A DNA stretch of 5,914 nucleotides from assembly GCA_031275035.1 (NCBI GenBank), contig JAISPH010000006.1:1-5914 (forward strand). Reading direction: 5' to 3'. This stretch comes from Treponema sp. GTDB taxonomy: Bacteria > Spirochaetota > Spirochaetia > Treponematales > Breznakiellaceae. The notes beneath the pieces were generated by a model. The model ran no database searches and was not told the origin of the DNA. It saw only the letters and a list, made by a program, of their open reading frames with translations. Of this stretch, positions 1 through 5,878 are shown one piece after another (position 1 is the first letter of the stretch; each line of letters starts with the position of its first letter). The translations under genes were made by a program, and so were the position numbers.

Positions 1-589
1 GACTGGCGGGAAATTCTTCAAGAAGCCGGGTTTTGTAAGATTCAATTCCCGAAATTTTCCAAATAGTATAGCAGCTTACGGGTATAAGATCCCTGTAGTC
101 GGGATCATCGAGAAAGGCGGTCATGGCCGCGGGGTTTCCCGAGCGGAAAGCTTCGATCCGGGCGGCGGCGTACCGGGCTTTGATCAGGATCCGGCGGTCC
201 CCGGAGAGCAGCGCCGGCCTGACGGCCGCTTCCGCCCGGTCCATCTCCCCAAGGGCGATAAAACAGGCCGCCCCCTCCAGCAGGGCTTCGTCATCCCGCT
301 GGTCCGTATAGGCCGCTTCCATCCATATCTGAGCCGCTCCCTCAACATTTCCCGAAAGCCGGAGCAACCGGGCCAGCCGCCGAAGCGCTTCCCGCCGCTG
401 GGCCCCGGAAACGGCGGGGTCCTTCAGCTTTTTATCAATATTTTGAATTTCCGTCGTCAGCAGGACCCCCGTATTCTGGGCGTTCAGGGGAACGGACAGC
501 AGCCCCAGCAGACATCCGGCAAGAAAACCGGCAAAGATCCGGGGGTTCCGGCGGACCGGGGCGTCCGCCCGGGGGCTAATCGATCCCAT
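1..589 (-). CDS. TPR-like exported protein, partial (C-terminus outside window)
   Basis: This frame stays open from an ATG at 589 to the left edge (about 196 codons), so the protein is cut off at its C-terminus. The N-terminus has a basic stretch (RRNPR, residues 13-17) and a hydrophobic core (about 18-35) ending in PLNAQ, which resembles a signal peptide cleaved near residue 37. LAGC at 23-26 also fits a lipobox, but the hydrophobic run continues past that cysteine, so ordinary export seems likelier. The mature part is Ala/Arg/Leu/Glu-rich and helical, with paired-helix segments such as RREALRRLARLLRLSGNVEG, then a stretch ending ALLEGAACFIALGEMDRAEA. That resembles tetratricopeptide repeats acting as an envelope scaffold. 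The start overlaps the upstream stop by 14 bp and has only a weak Shine-Dalgarno sequence, suggesting translational coupling. The precise family and function are not recognised. Confidence 0.8.
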   Translation of the reverse strand, partial: MGSISPRADAPVRRNPRIFAGFLAGCLLGLLSVPLNAQNTGVLLTTEIQNIDKKLKDPAVSGAQRREALRRLARLLRLSGNVEGAAQIWMEAAYTDQRDDEALLEGAACFIALGEMDRAEAAVRPALLSGDRRILIKARYAAARIEAFRSGNPAAMTAFLDDPDYRDLIPVSCYTIWKISGIESYKTRLLEEFPAS

Positions 590-884
590 AGGTCCCGTCA
601 TTGGGAATAGATTCCGGGATTTCGGCCCCGGCCTTTTCCCGCTTTTTAGATTTTTCCTGTTCCCGGCCCTTAGGCTTTTTTACCCGCAGAGAGATGACCA
701 GGGGAATGGAACAGAGCATACCCAGCACAAACGAGGCAAAGGCGGTAAAGTAAACCGGTACCTGGGAAACAGTCAGGAGGCCCCGGGGGCCGAAGGAAAT
801 ATCGCAGCGGTTTTCCAGATTAAATCCGATAAAACCAAGCAAAATGATTAGAACAACGACGCATCCGATTAATCGCCAGGGCAT
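576..884 (-). CDS. LapA-like (DUF1049-type) small membrane protein
   Basis: This 102-residue protein begins MPWRLIGCVVVLIILLGFIG. A longer reading from 944 is possible, but the ATG at 884 is preferred. It has an AAAGGAG ribosome binding site 7 nt upstream and starts one base after the miaB stop, and the extra 20 residues would lie inside miaB. Helix one spans about residues 4-21, followed by FNLENRCDISFG, the short strand-like segment typical of LapA domains. Helix two spans about 45-66. The tail from 67 to 86 is strongly Lys/Arg/Glu-rich and probably cytoplasmic. LapA-domain proteins are inner-membrane proteins linked to lipopolysaccharide assembly in enterobacteria. Here only the topology and motif are seen, so a role in envelope biogenesis is inferred. 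The next gene overlaps its end and encodes a TPR-like exported protein, loosely recalling the LapA-LapB pairing. Confidence 0.82.
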   Translation of the reverse strand: MPWRLIGCVVVLIILLGFIGFNLENRCDISFGPRGLLTVSQVPVYFTAFASFVLGMLCSIPLVISLRVKKPKGREQEKSKKREKAGAEIPESIPNDGTYGID

Positions 885-885
885 A

Positions 886-2247
886 TCAACACTCCTTTGG
901 CAGAACTTCCGCCGCCCGGAAGGTATTCCCCCGGAGGGATGCAAGGGTTACTTCGGTAAAGGAACCGATCCGGGAAGCCTTGCCGGGAAAAACCGCCATT
1001 TCATCCCGTTCCGTCCGGGCTACTAATTCATCGGCATTTTTACGGGAAATTCCCTCTACCAGCGCAGCGGCGCGGCAGCCGATCCGTCCTTTTAGTAATT
1101 CTAAGGTATGCGCTTTCTGCAGTGCAATAACCCGGCCAAGCCGCCGCTTTTTAAGATCCTCGTCGATGCGGTTGGGCAGATTACAGGCGGCGGTTCCCTC
1201 CCGGGGATTGTAGTGATACATATAGGAGTAGAGGAAGCGGACCCGGTTCATCAGATCCAGGGTCCGTTCCACATCCTCCTCGGTTTCTCCGGGGAAACCC
1301 ACCAGGATATCCGTAGAGAGGCTGATCCCCGGCAGGGCCTCCCGGATCTCCCCGGCCAGTTCCAGGTACTGTTCCCGGGTATAGCGGCGGTTCATGGCTT
1401 TGAGGATATCATTGGAACCATGCTGAACGCAGAGGTGGAGGTGGCGGCAGAATACCGGATGTTCCGCCATAACCCGTATGGTTTCCCGGGAAAAATCCTT
1501 GGGATTGGCCGAAAGAAAACGAACCCATTTAATGGGGGTCTTCTCCACCGCCGCCGCCGTCAGCCGCAGCAGTCCCGGAAAATCCAGCTTTCCGCCGGCC
1601 CCCTCCCCTTCCCAGCGGTAGGTATTCACATTCTGCCCCAGAAGGGTTATCTCCCGGACGCCGTGTTCGCCCAGCAGGCGTATCTCCTGCATAATCGCCG
1701 CGGGATCCCGGGAAATCTCCCGGCCCCGTACATGGGGAACGATGCAGTAGGAGCAGAAGTTGTTACACCCGTGCATGATGGGGACAAAACTGCGGAAGCT
1801 GCCCTCTTCCAGATGGGAGGACGAAAAGGCAAAAACCGGATTCTCGACAAAGAGCGGGGGCGGTTCCGGGGAGGGGCCGGAACCGGCGGACCCCTCGGCC
1901 CGCTCCAGAATAAGGGGAAAGACCGAACGGGCGGCGGTTCCCATCACATAGTCGGCCCCCCTCTCCTTAAGCTCCGCCCCCATACGCTGGGCCATGCAGC
2001 CCGCCGCCACGACAGTAAGGAAACGGCCCAGGGCGGCCCGCCTCTTTTTGAGGGCCGCAAGCTGGGCCAGCCGGCCCAGGGCCCGTTCTTCCGCGGTACG
2101 CCGCACCGAACAGGTGTTGATCAGCACCAGATCCGCATCCTCCCCGCCGGAAGCGGCGGTCCAGCCCCGTTCGGCCAGGACCGCTTTTAACGCCGCCGAT
2201 TCGGCCACATTCATCTGGCATCCGTAGGTTTCAAAAAAGTAGGTCAT
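886..2247 (-). CDS. miaB: tRNA-2-methylthio-N6-dimethylallyladenosine synthase MiaB
   Basis: This 453-residue protein has family-typical length. MiaB is a cytoplasmic radical-SAM methylthiotransferase that converts i6A37 to ms2i6A37 in tRNAs reading UNN codons. The N-terminal UPF0004 domain carries the three auxiliary [4Fe-4S] ligands Cys10 (YGCQMN), Cys46 (NTCSVR) and Cys84 (AAGCMAQ). The radical-SAM cluster motif CxxxCxxC is Cys161, Cys165 and Cys168, followed by IVPHVRGRE, the MiaB signature. Later motifs include LLGQNVNTY, HLCVQHGSNDILKAMNRRYT and ILVGFPGETEED. Residues from about 385 form the C-terminal TRAM RNA-binding domain. The usual LPLQSGS motif reads LCVQHGS, a lineage-type variant rather than damage. 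The VRGRE and QNVN motifs favour MiaB over its relatives MtaB and RimO. It begins 9 bp after the membrane-protein stop with a weak ribosome binding site and ends one base before the LapA-like gene, so it sits mid-operon. Confidence 0.97.
   Translation of the reverse strand: MTYFFETYGCQMNVAESAALKAVLAERGWTAASGGEDADLVLINTCSVRRTAEERALGRLAQLAALKKRRAALGRFLTVVAAGCMAQRMGAELKERGADYVMGTAARSVFPLILERAEGSAGSGPSPEPPPLFVENPVFAFSSSHLEEGSFRSFVPIMHGCNNFCSYCIVPHVRGREISRDPAAIMQEIRLLGEHGVREITLLGQNVNTYRWEGEGAGGKLDFPGLLRLTAAAVEKTPIKWVRFLSANPKDFSRETIRVMAEHPVFCRHLHLCVQHGSNDILKAMNRRYTREQYLELAGEIREALPGISLSTDILVGFPGETEEDVERTLDLMNRVRFLYSYMYHYNPREGTAACNLPNRIDEDLKKRRLGRVIALQKAHTLELLKGRIGCRAAALVEGISRKNADELVARTERDEMAVFPGKASRIGSFTEVTLASLRGNTFRAAEVLPKEC
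892..898 (-). promoter_or_regulatory. Strong ribosome binding site of the LapA-like gene
   Basis: The minus strand reads AAAGGAG, 7 nt before the ATG at 884 and inside the last codons of miaB. It decides the start of the LapA-like gene in favour of 884 over the ATG at 944. Confidence 0.75.
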
Positions 2248-2256
2248 GCGGTTCCG

Positions 2257-2649
2257 TCAGGAGCGTTTTTTGAGGCCCCTGAAGAACCTGACGCCGTTCC
2301 AGATCCCCATAATCAGCAGCGCGGCGCTGCCGATGTGGAGCAATGTCCCCGCCAGGGCGCCCAGGGATCCGGCAAATTTCGTTATCTTCGTCAGGGAGGA
2401 GAGCACCGTCAGGGCTCCGGCGAAGCTGATAATCACCCCCGGTTTCCGGTCGTCCGGGTCCTTGGACCGGAGGGCGGATATGCCCACAATGCCCACCACG
2501 GCTCCGGCGATAAGCCCCGCCACACCGGGAAGGGCCCTCATAATAAAGAGCAGAACCCCCCCGGCTATGCCTCCTACGGCAGTAACGCCCTGCTTCGCCA
2601 AAATATTAGTCGGGGTATGATCGCCCCGGTCAGGAATCAGATTGTTCAT
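2257..2649 (-). CDS. Small glycine-rich membrane protein, unknown function
   Basis: This 130-residue hydrophobic protein matches no family I can name. The N-terminus (1-20) is polar. Residues about 21-60 are glycine- and alanine-rich (GGIAGG, LIAGAVVGIVG), with spacing like glycine-zipper or GxxxG helix packing. A short polar loop, RSKDPDDRKP (61-70), follows. Two further hydrophobic stretches lie at about 71-86 and 94-118, and the protein ends in a basic FFRGLKKRS tail. Three to four membrane helices are likely, with the positive tail in the cytoplasm. The start overlaps the folE2 stop in an ATGA arrangement and is preceded by GGGAGG, supporting real coupled translation. Its position between folE2 and miaB says only that it shares their operon. 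Confidence 0.8.
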   Translation of the reverse strand: MNNLIPDRGDHTPTNILAKQGVTAVGGIAGGVLLFIMRALPGVAGLIAGAVVGIVGISALRSKDPDDRKPGVIISFAGALTVLSSLTKITKFAGSLGALAGTLLHIGSAALLIMGIWNGVRFFRGLKKRS

Positions 2650-3497
2650 AGGTTCCTCCCGCCCTCCGCCGGAGCGGATTCGGCATGGACGCCGCCGGAA
2701 TCCATGCCGGCGGCGTCCGTACCTATGCCGCCCTCATAGGCGGCATAGGCAAAGGCGCTGTGATTATGGATGCTCTCAAAGTTCTCCGCCTCCACCGAGA
2801 AGCGGGGGAAACGGCCCAGTTCTTTAATCTCAATATAAACATCCCGGACCAGATCTTCAACAAACTTAGGATTATCGTAGGCCCGTTCGGTGATGTACTT
2901 TTCATCCTCCCGCTTCAAAATGGAGTAGACCGGACTTGAGGCCGCCCTCTCTACCAGATCGATGATATCTTCTATCCAAAAGAAAGGCCCCAGCTCAAGC
3001 TCCGCCTTAACCACCCCCCGCTGGTGATGGGCCCCCCGGTCGCTGATTGCCTTGGAACAGGGACAGACGGTGGTTACCGGCACGGACACGGACACGGTAA
3101 AGTGCTGGCCTTTGCCGTTTACCCGGCCCTGGTAGCGGCATTCGTAGGACATCATCCCGGGAAGGCCCGAAACGGGGGCGGTCTTTTCCAGGAAATAGGG
3201 AAAGCTCAGGGAACCGAAGGCGGATTCAGCCTCCAGATCGACCCTGATGATCCTGAGCATATCCAGGAAACGGGGCATGGAGAGGTCTTCCCGGTAACGG
3301 TGAAAGATCTCAATGAAGCGGCTCATGTGGGTGCCTTTGAAATGGCGGGGAAGATCCGCAAAGAGATCCGCCCGGCCGGTGGTATGCTGTACCTTCTTTA
3401 CCTTGTCCAGAACCCGGATGGGGTATTTCAATCCCTTGACTCCTACCTTGGCCAGGGGCAGATCCCGGTGATCCGGCAGGCTCTGAATGTCTATCAC
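2646..3497 (-). CDS. folE2: GTP cyclohydrolase IB (FolE2)
   Basis: This 283-residue protein belongs to the type IB GTP cyclohydrolases, which convert GTP to 7,8-dihydroneopterin triphosphate, the first step of folate synthesis. Family motifs are HFKGTHMSRF (52-61), SYECRYQG (117-124), VTTVCPCSKAIS (141-152) with the conserved Cys-Pro-Cys, GAHHQRG (155-161) with metal-site histidines, and SVEAENFESIHNHSAF (234-249) with conserved glutamates near the C-terminus. The start codon is GTG at 3497, overlapping the folD stop by 4 bp, with GGGAG 7 nt upstream. No nearer in-frame ATG would preserve the conserved N-terminus. The family normally ends close to the NHSAFA motif. Residues from about 254 (GGIGTDAAGMDSGG) form a low-complexity tail encoded by two perfect hairpins, which looks like an added extension. 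The identification is firm; the extension is inferred. Confidence 0.96.
   Translation of the reverse strand: MIDIQSLPDHRDLPLAKVGVKGLKYPIRVLDKVKKVQHTTGRADLFADLPRHFKGTHMSRFIEIFHRYREDLSMPRFLDMLRIIRVDLEAESAFGSLSFPYFLEKTAPVSGLPGMMSYECRYQGRVNGKGQHFTVSVSVPVTTVCPCSKAISDRGAHHQRGVVKAELELGPFFWIEDIIDLVERAASSPVYSILKREDEKYITERAYDNPKFVEDLVRDVYIEIKELGRFPRFSVEAENFESIHNHSAFAYAAYEGGIGTDAAGMDSGGVHAESAPAEGGRNL
2655..2660 (-). promoter_or_regulatory. Ribosome binding site of the 130-residue membrane protein
   Basis: GGGAGG on the minus strand lies 5 nt before the ATG at 2649. It sits inside the last codons of folE2, downstream of two hairpins in the same mRNA, so access to it could depend on folE2 translation. 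Confidence 0.65.
2687..2718 (-). repeat. Perfect GC-rich inverted repeat at folE2 3' end (hairpin 2)
   Basis: Arms 2687-2698 (ggacgccgccgg) and 2707-2718 are exact 12-bp reverse complements with an 8-nt loop. An alternative pairing of gcatgga (2683-2689) with 2701-2707 competes with it. It encodes about DAAGMDSGGV of the FolE2 tail and ends about 27 nt before the next gene's ribosome binding site. No T-run follows on the minus strand, so it is not a classical terminator. Confidence 0.85.
2722..2749 (-). repeat. Perfect inverted repeat at folE2 3' end (hairpin 1)
   Basis: Arms 2722-2732 (cctatgccgcc) and 2739-2749 are exact 11-bp reverse complements around a 6-nt loop. It lies only 3 bp from the other hairpin. 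In mRNA order it comes first and encodes about AYAAYEGGIG, beginning right where the conserved FolE2 domain ends. Confidence 0.85.
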
Positions 3498-4375
3498 CCT
3501 GCCGCTCCCTGGGCTTCCGCCGCTTCAACCACATTTTGAATCAGCATGGCGATGGTCATGGGACCCACGCCGCCGGGGACAGGCGTTATATAGGAGGCTT
3601 TCTCCGCTACGGGGATAAAATCCACATCCCCGCATAAACGGTAGCCCCGCTTCGCTCCGGGGTCCGGGACCCGGTTAACCCCTACGTCGATCACCACCGC
3701 CCCCTCCTTGATCATATCCGCGGTAACCAGGCCGGCCCGTCCCGCGGCGGCAATGAGGATATCCGCCTCCCTGGTATGGGCGGCCAGATCCCTGGTGCCG
3801 GTATGGCAGATGGTTACCGTGGCGTTCACCTCCCGGCGGCAGAGCAGGTTCGCCAGGGGTTTCCCCACGACATTGGACCGCCCCAGCACCACCGTCCGGG
3901 CCCCGCCGAGGGGAATCCCCAGATCCCGCAAAAGGACCAGCACCCCGTGGGGGGTACAGGGAAGAAAACCGGGCCGGCCCAAAACCAGGTTTCCCACGGA
4001 AACGGGATGAAAGCCGTCTACGTCCTTCCGGGGATCAATGGCGGCGATCACCCGGTCCCCGCCGATATGCCCCGGAAGGGGAAGCTGGACCAGGATGCCG
4101 TGAACCGCCGCATCCCGGTTCAGCTCCGCAATGAGGGCGAGCAGTTCCCCTTCGGAAGTCTCCGCCGGGAGCCGTATGTCCCGGCCGGCCATGCCCGCCT
4201 CTTCCAGGGCCCGCCCCTTGGCGCTTACATAGGAAAGGCTGGCGGGGTCCTCCCCCACAAGAACCACCGCCAGGCAGGGGACAATCCCCCGCCCCTTCAA
4301 CAGGGCGGCCCTGGCCGCAGCCTCTTCCCGTTTTTTCCGGGACCTTTCTTTTCCGTCAATACATATCGCAGGCAC
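3494..4375 (-). CDS. folD: Bifunctional methylenetetrahydrofolate dehydrogenase/cyclohydrolase FolD
   Basis: This 293-residue protein has family-typical length. FolD is a cytoplasmic enzyme that oxidises 5,10-methylene-THF with NADP+ to 5,10-methenyl-THF and then hydrolyses it to 10-formyl-THF, supplying one-carbon units for purines and initiator tRNA. The catalytic lysine is Lys53 in SYVSAK. VQLPLP (96-101) and KDVDGFHP (117-124) form the folate site. The Rossmann NADP-binding segment is VVLGRSNVVGKP (162-173). PVPGGVGPMT (265-274) is the second signature. The start is GTG at 4375 with no strong Shine-Dalgarno sequence, and a -10-like TATACT only about 7 nt upstream suggests a leaderless or very short-leader message. 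Its stop overlaps the folE2 GTG by 4 bp. FolD probably heads the six-gene operon. Confidence 0.97.
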   Translation of the reverse strand: MPAICIDGKERSRKKREEAAARAALLKGRGIVPCLAVVLVGEDPASLSYVSAKGRALEEAGMAGRDIRLPAETSEGELLALIAELNRDAAVHGILVQLPLPGHIGGDRVIAAIDPRKDVDGFHPVSVGNLVLGRPGFLPCTPHGVLVLLRDLGIPLGGARTVVLGRSNVVGKPLANLLCRREVNATVTICHTGTRDLAAHTREADILIAAAGRAGLVTADMIKEGAVVIDVGVNRVPDPGAKRGYRLCGDVDFIPVAEKASYITPVPGGVGPMTIAMLIQNVVEAAEAQGAAG

Positions 4376-4381
4376 AGTCCC

Positions 4382-4410
4382 AGTATAGCGTACCGGGATT
4401 ATAAGTTAAA
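4382..4410 (-). promoter_or_regulatory. Candidate promoter(s) for the folD operon
   Basis: Two -10-like hexamers lie just before the folD GTG: TATACT (4387-4382), with a weak -35 TTTAAC (4410-4405) at 17 bp, and a perfect TATAAT (4403-4398) without a good -35. The first would start RNA at about the GTG itself. The second would give a leader of roughly 15 nt. Confidence 0.5.
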
Positions 4411-4424
4411 GGCATCCGGTTTCG

Positions 4425-4456
4425 GGAAAACCCCCGCCGGATTTCCGGGGTTTTCC
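4425..4456 (-). terminator. Inverted repeat after thiN, possible terminator
   Basis: Arms ggaaaacccc (4425-4434) and 4447-4456 pair perfectly over 10 bp, beginning 24 nt past the thiN stop. Read on the minus strand, an A-tract, a GC stem and a TTTT run occur, as in bidirectional terminators. The T-run is short and belongs to the stem, so termination is uncertain. Confidence 0.45.
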
Positions 4457-4480
4457 GGGGGCGATCCAAAACTCCGGGAA

Positions 4481-5104
4481 CTACAGCGGCAGCAACGCCA
4501 TAAAGCGCCCGCTCAGGGCCCTTATGGCAAAAGAGCCGCCGGGGGCTTCGTTGCTGATTCCAAAATAGCCCCGTTCCCAGGGAAGTCCCGAGAGGGGCCA
4601 CCTGAGGCCCGAGCTTTCCGCCTTCCAGGGACCGGCCCCCAGGGGAAACACCGAGACGAGGCCTCCCGGCGGCGTTTCCGCACGCAGTTCCTCCGGCGCC
4701 TCAAGGCAGCGTATGTCGTCGGTTCCGGTGATCCAGCGCCGGGGCGGGTATTCCCGTTCAAAGAGGGAGCGGATGGCGAAGAGATGATCCGTCCTTCCCC
4801 CGCCGCCCCCCGCAAGCCAGACCGTATCGCAGCCCCGGTCCCGGAGCAGACGAAGAACCAGCTCCGTATCGGTATAGTCCTTGTCCGGGGGATAGGCGAC
4901 GACCCGCTCCGGGGGATAGCTTTCCAGGCGGCGGAGATCGTCCAGGGAATCCATGTCTCCGATTATCCAGTCCGGCCTGAGACCCGCCGCCTCCGCGGCG
5001 ATAAGCCCCGAATCGGCGGCGGCTATGAGGGCCGCCTCCGCCGCCAGAGAACGGCAAAAAACCGGCGGCGGCCCTTCCCCGCCTATGAACGCTATACCCC
5101 GCAT
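4481..5104 (-). CDS. thiN: Thiamine pyrophosphokinase
   Basis: This 207-residue protein has the usual length for bacterial thiamine pyrophosphokinases, which transfer pyrophosphate from ATP to thiamine to make thiamine diphosphate in the cytoplasm. Motifs in order are IAAADSG (28-33), DWIIGDMDS (45-53) with acidic nucleotide/Mg-binding residues, PPDKDYTDTELVL (72-84), and AGGGGGRTDHLFA (98-110), the catalytic glycine-rich RTDH segment. The C-terminal thiamine-binding part contains GISNEAPGGSFAI (182-194) and ends SGRFMALLPL. The ATG at 5104 has GGAG 9 nt upstream. It is separated from folD by 105 bp containing a hairpin and a promoter, so it is probably its own transcription unit. No TPP riboswitch is seen in its leader. 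It permits use of salvaged thiamine; no thiamine synthesis genes are in the window. Confidence 0.95.
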   Translation of the reverse strand: MRGIAFIGGEGPPPVFCRSLAAEAALIAAADSGLIAAEAAGLRPDWIIGDMDSLDDLRRLESYPPERVVAYPPDKDYTDTELVLRLLRDRGCDTVWLAGGGGGRTDHLFAIRSLFEREYPPRRWITGTDDIRCLEAPEELRAETPPGGLVSVFPLGAGPWKAESSGLRWPLSGLPWERGYFGISNEAPGGSFAIRALSGRFMALLPL

Positions 5105-5181
5105 AATCCCCCGCTCCGAAAAGGCTGAAAAGAAGGACGGAAATACTACAAATACGCGTTATTCCCGCCGGGCCGCGCTCA

Positions 5182-5211
5182 ATTATAAATAAACGCCTCT
5201 CCCCGGGGCAA
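5182..5211 (-). promoter_or_regulatory. Sigma70-type promoter of thiN
   Basis: A perfect TATAAT (5187-5182) lies 18 bp from TTGCCC (5211-5206), a 4/6 match to the -35 consensus. Transcription would begin near 5175, giving a leader of about 70 nt. Confidence 0.6.
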
Positions 5212-5216
5212 GAGCG

Positions 5217-5245
5217 AACAAAAGGGCGCCGCCGCTTGAGGCGGC
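5217..5245 (-). terminator. Possible rho-independent terminator between the repeat array and the thiN promoter
   Basis: On the minus strand GCCGCC (5245-5240) and GGCGGC (5233-5228) form a 6-bp GC stem with a 6-nt loop. GCCC and then TTTTGTT follow. It would stop transcripts arriving from the repeat array just before the thiN -35. Confidence 0.4.
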
Positions 5246-5456
5246 ATGGCGATATAAACGCAGTTCGTATATATCCCGCCCGCCCTGCATATATATGTAC
5301 TTCGTATATATCGCCCCCTGCCCGCAAATAGACGTATTGCGTATATATCGACCCCTCCCTGCATATAGACGCAGTTCGTATATATCGCTACTTACTCGGC
5401 GTATATACGCAGTTCGTCTAACCGGCCCGGTAAAGGCCAAAGCCGTCCCAGCCCTG

Positions 5457-5482
5457 GAAATAAAGCGAATACGTGTTACATC
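5457..5482. repeat. Variant element V1 of the array
   Basis: gaaataaagcg, aata, then cgtgttacatc. It sits exactly 37 bp before the unit at 5494 and has the same arm-loop-arm plan as the main units, with a different sequence and weaker pairing. It is nearly identical to V2. Confidence 0.8.
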
Positions 5483-5595
5483 CGCCTCCCCGGCATATAT
5501 ATGTATTGCGTATATATCGCCCCCGCCCCGCATATAGACGTACTTCGTATATATCGCCGCCGTTCCGCCGCCTCCACTCCCCGCCTCTCCGCCCG

Positions 5596-5621
5596 GAAAT
5601 AAAGCGAATACGTGTTACATC
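5596..5621. repeat. Variant element V2 of the array
   Basis: This is a second copy of V1, identical over the 26-bp core and sharing the following cgcc. It lies 36 bp before the unit at 5632. The conserved phasing makes it part of the array rather than a chance match. Confidence 0.8.
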
Positions 5622-5762
5622 CGCCGCCCCGCATATAGACGCAGTTCGTATATATCGACCCCTGCCCACAAATAGACGTATTGCGTATATATCACCCCCT
5701 CCCCGCTTATAAACGTACTTCGTATATATCGCCCCGGATCCGCCCCCTTCCCCAGCGAACCC

Positions 5763-5791
5763 TTGACAAATCCCTCCGCCGGATCTACCCT
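5763..5791 (+). promoter_or_regulatory. Weak candidate plus-strand promoter
   Basis: A consensus TTGACA (5763-5768) is followed after 17 bp by TACCCT (5786-5791), which matches TATAAT at only three positions. No gene with a recognisable product follows inside the window. Confidence 0.25.
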
Positions 5792-5851
5792 GTCGATCAG
5801 CGCGGTCCAGCCGCACTATTTCCCATACGGAGGGTTCTTTTGAAGATGCTC

Positions 5852-5878
5852 GTAATTCCTTATATAGTAAAGAATTAC
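5852..5878. repeat. Inverted repeat beside the C tract
   Basis: gtaattcctt (5852-5861) pairs with aaagaattac (5869-5878) with one mismatch and a 7-nt loop. No T-run follows on either strand. Confidence 0.7.

Larger units (their letters stand above)
5251..5730. repeat. Array of ten 25-bp palindromic units on a 37-bp period
   Basis: Units lie at 5251-5275, 5288-5312, 5325-5349, 5362-5386, 5400-5424, 5494-5518, 5531-5555, 5632-5656, 5669-5693 and 5706-5730. Each is a 10-nt left arm (often catatagacg), a 5-nt loop and a 10-nt right arm, cgtatatatc, that is identical in nine of ten units. The arms pair over about 8 of 10 positions. Loops are of three kinds: cagtt (four units), tactt (three) and tattg (three). 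Adjacent units start 37 bp apart (once 38), with GC-rich spacers of about 12 nt such as gccccctgcccg. The fifth unit has a decayed right arm. No convincing gene is present. The array could be a clustered REP/BIME-like element, a protein-binding platform or a structured RNA; sequence alone does not decide. Confidence 0.9.

Noticed and set aside
885..944. Longer N-terminus for the LapA-like protein
   Set aside because: The extra 20 residues lie within miaB and precede a strong AAAGGAG correctly spaced for the ATG at 884.
1108..2190. 360-codon plus-strand open frame
   Set aside because: It lies entirely antisense to miaB, whose product carries all family motifs. The plus translation is low-complexity Gly/Pro/Arg-rich and has no recognisable domain.
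3024..3539. 171-codon plus-strand open frame
   Set aside because: It is antisense to folE2, with histidine/glycine-rich translation and no start context.
3776..5128. 450-codon plus-strand open frame
   Set aside because: It is antisense to folD and thiN and spans both. Its composition is typical of a shadow of GC-rich genes.
5105..5175. TPP riboswitch ahead of thiN
   Set aside because: The leader lacks the conserved THI-box segments (CTGAGA and the ACC...GATCTGG-type core) and is too short for a full aptamer.
5251..5730. CRISPR array
   Set aside because: The intervals are only about 12 nt, GC-rich and similar to each other rather than unique 25-40 nt spacers. The repeats vary in arm and loop, and no cas gene is visible.
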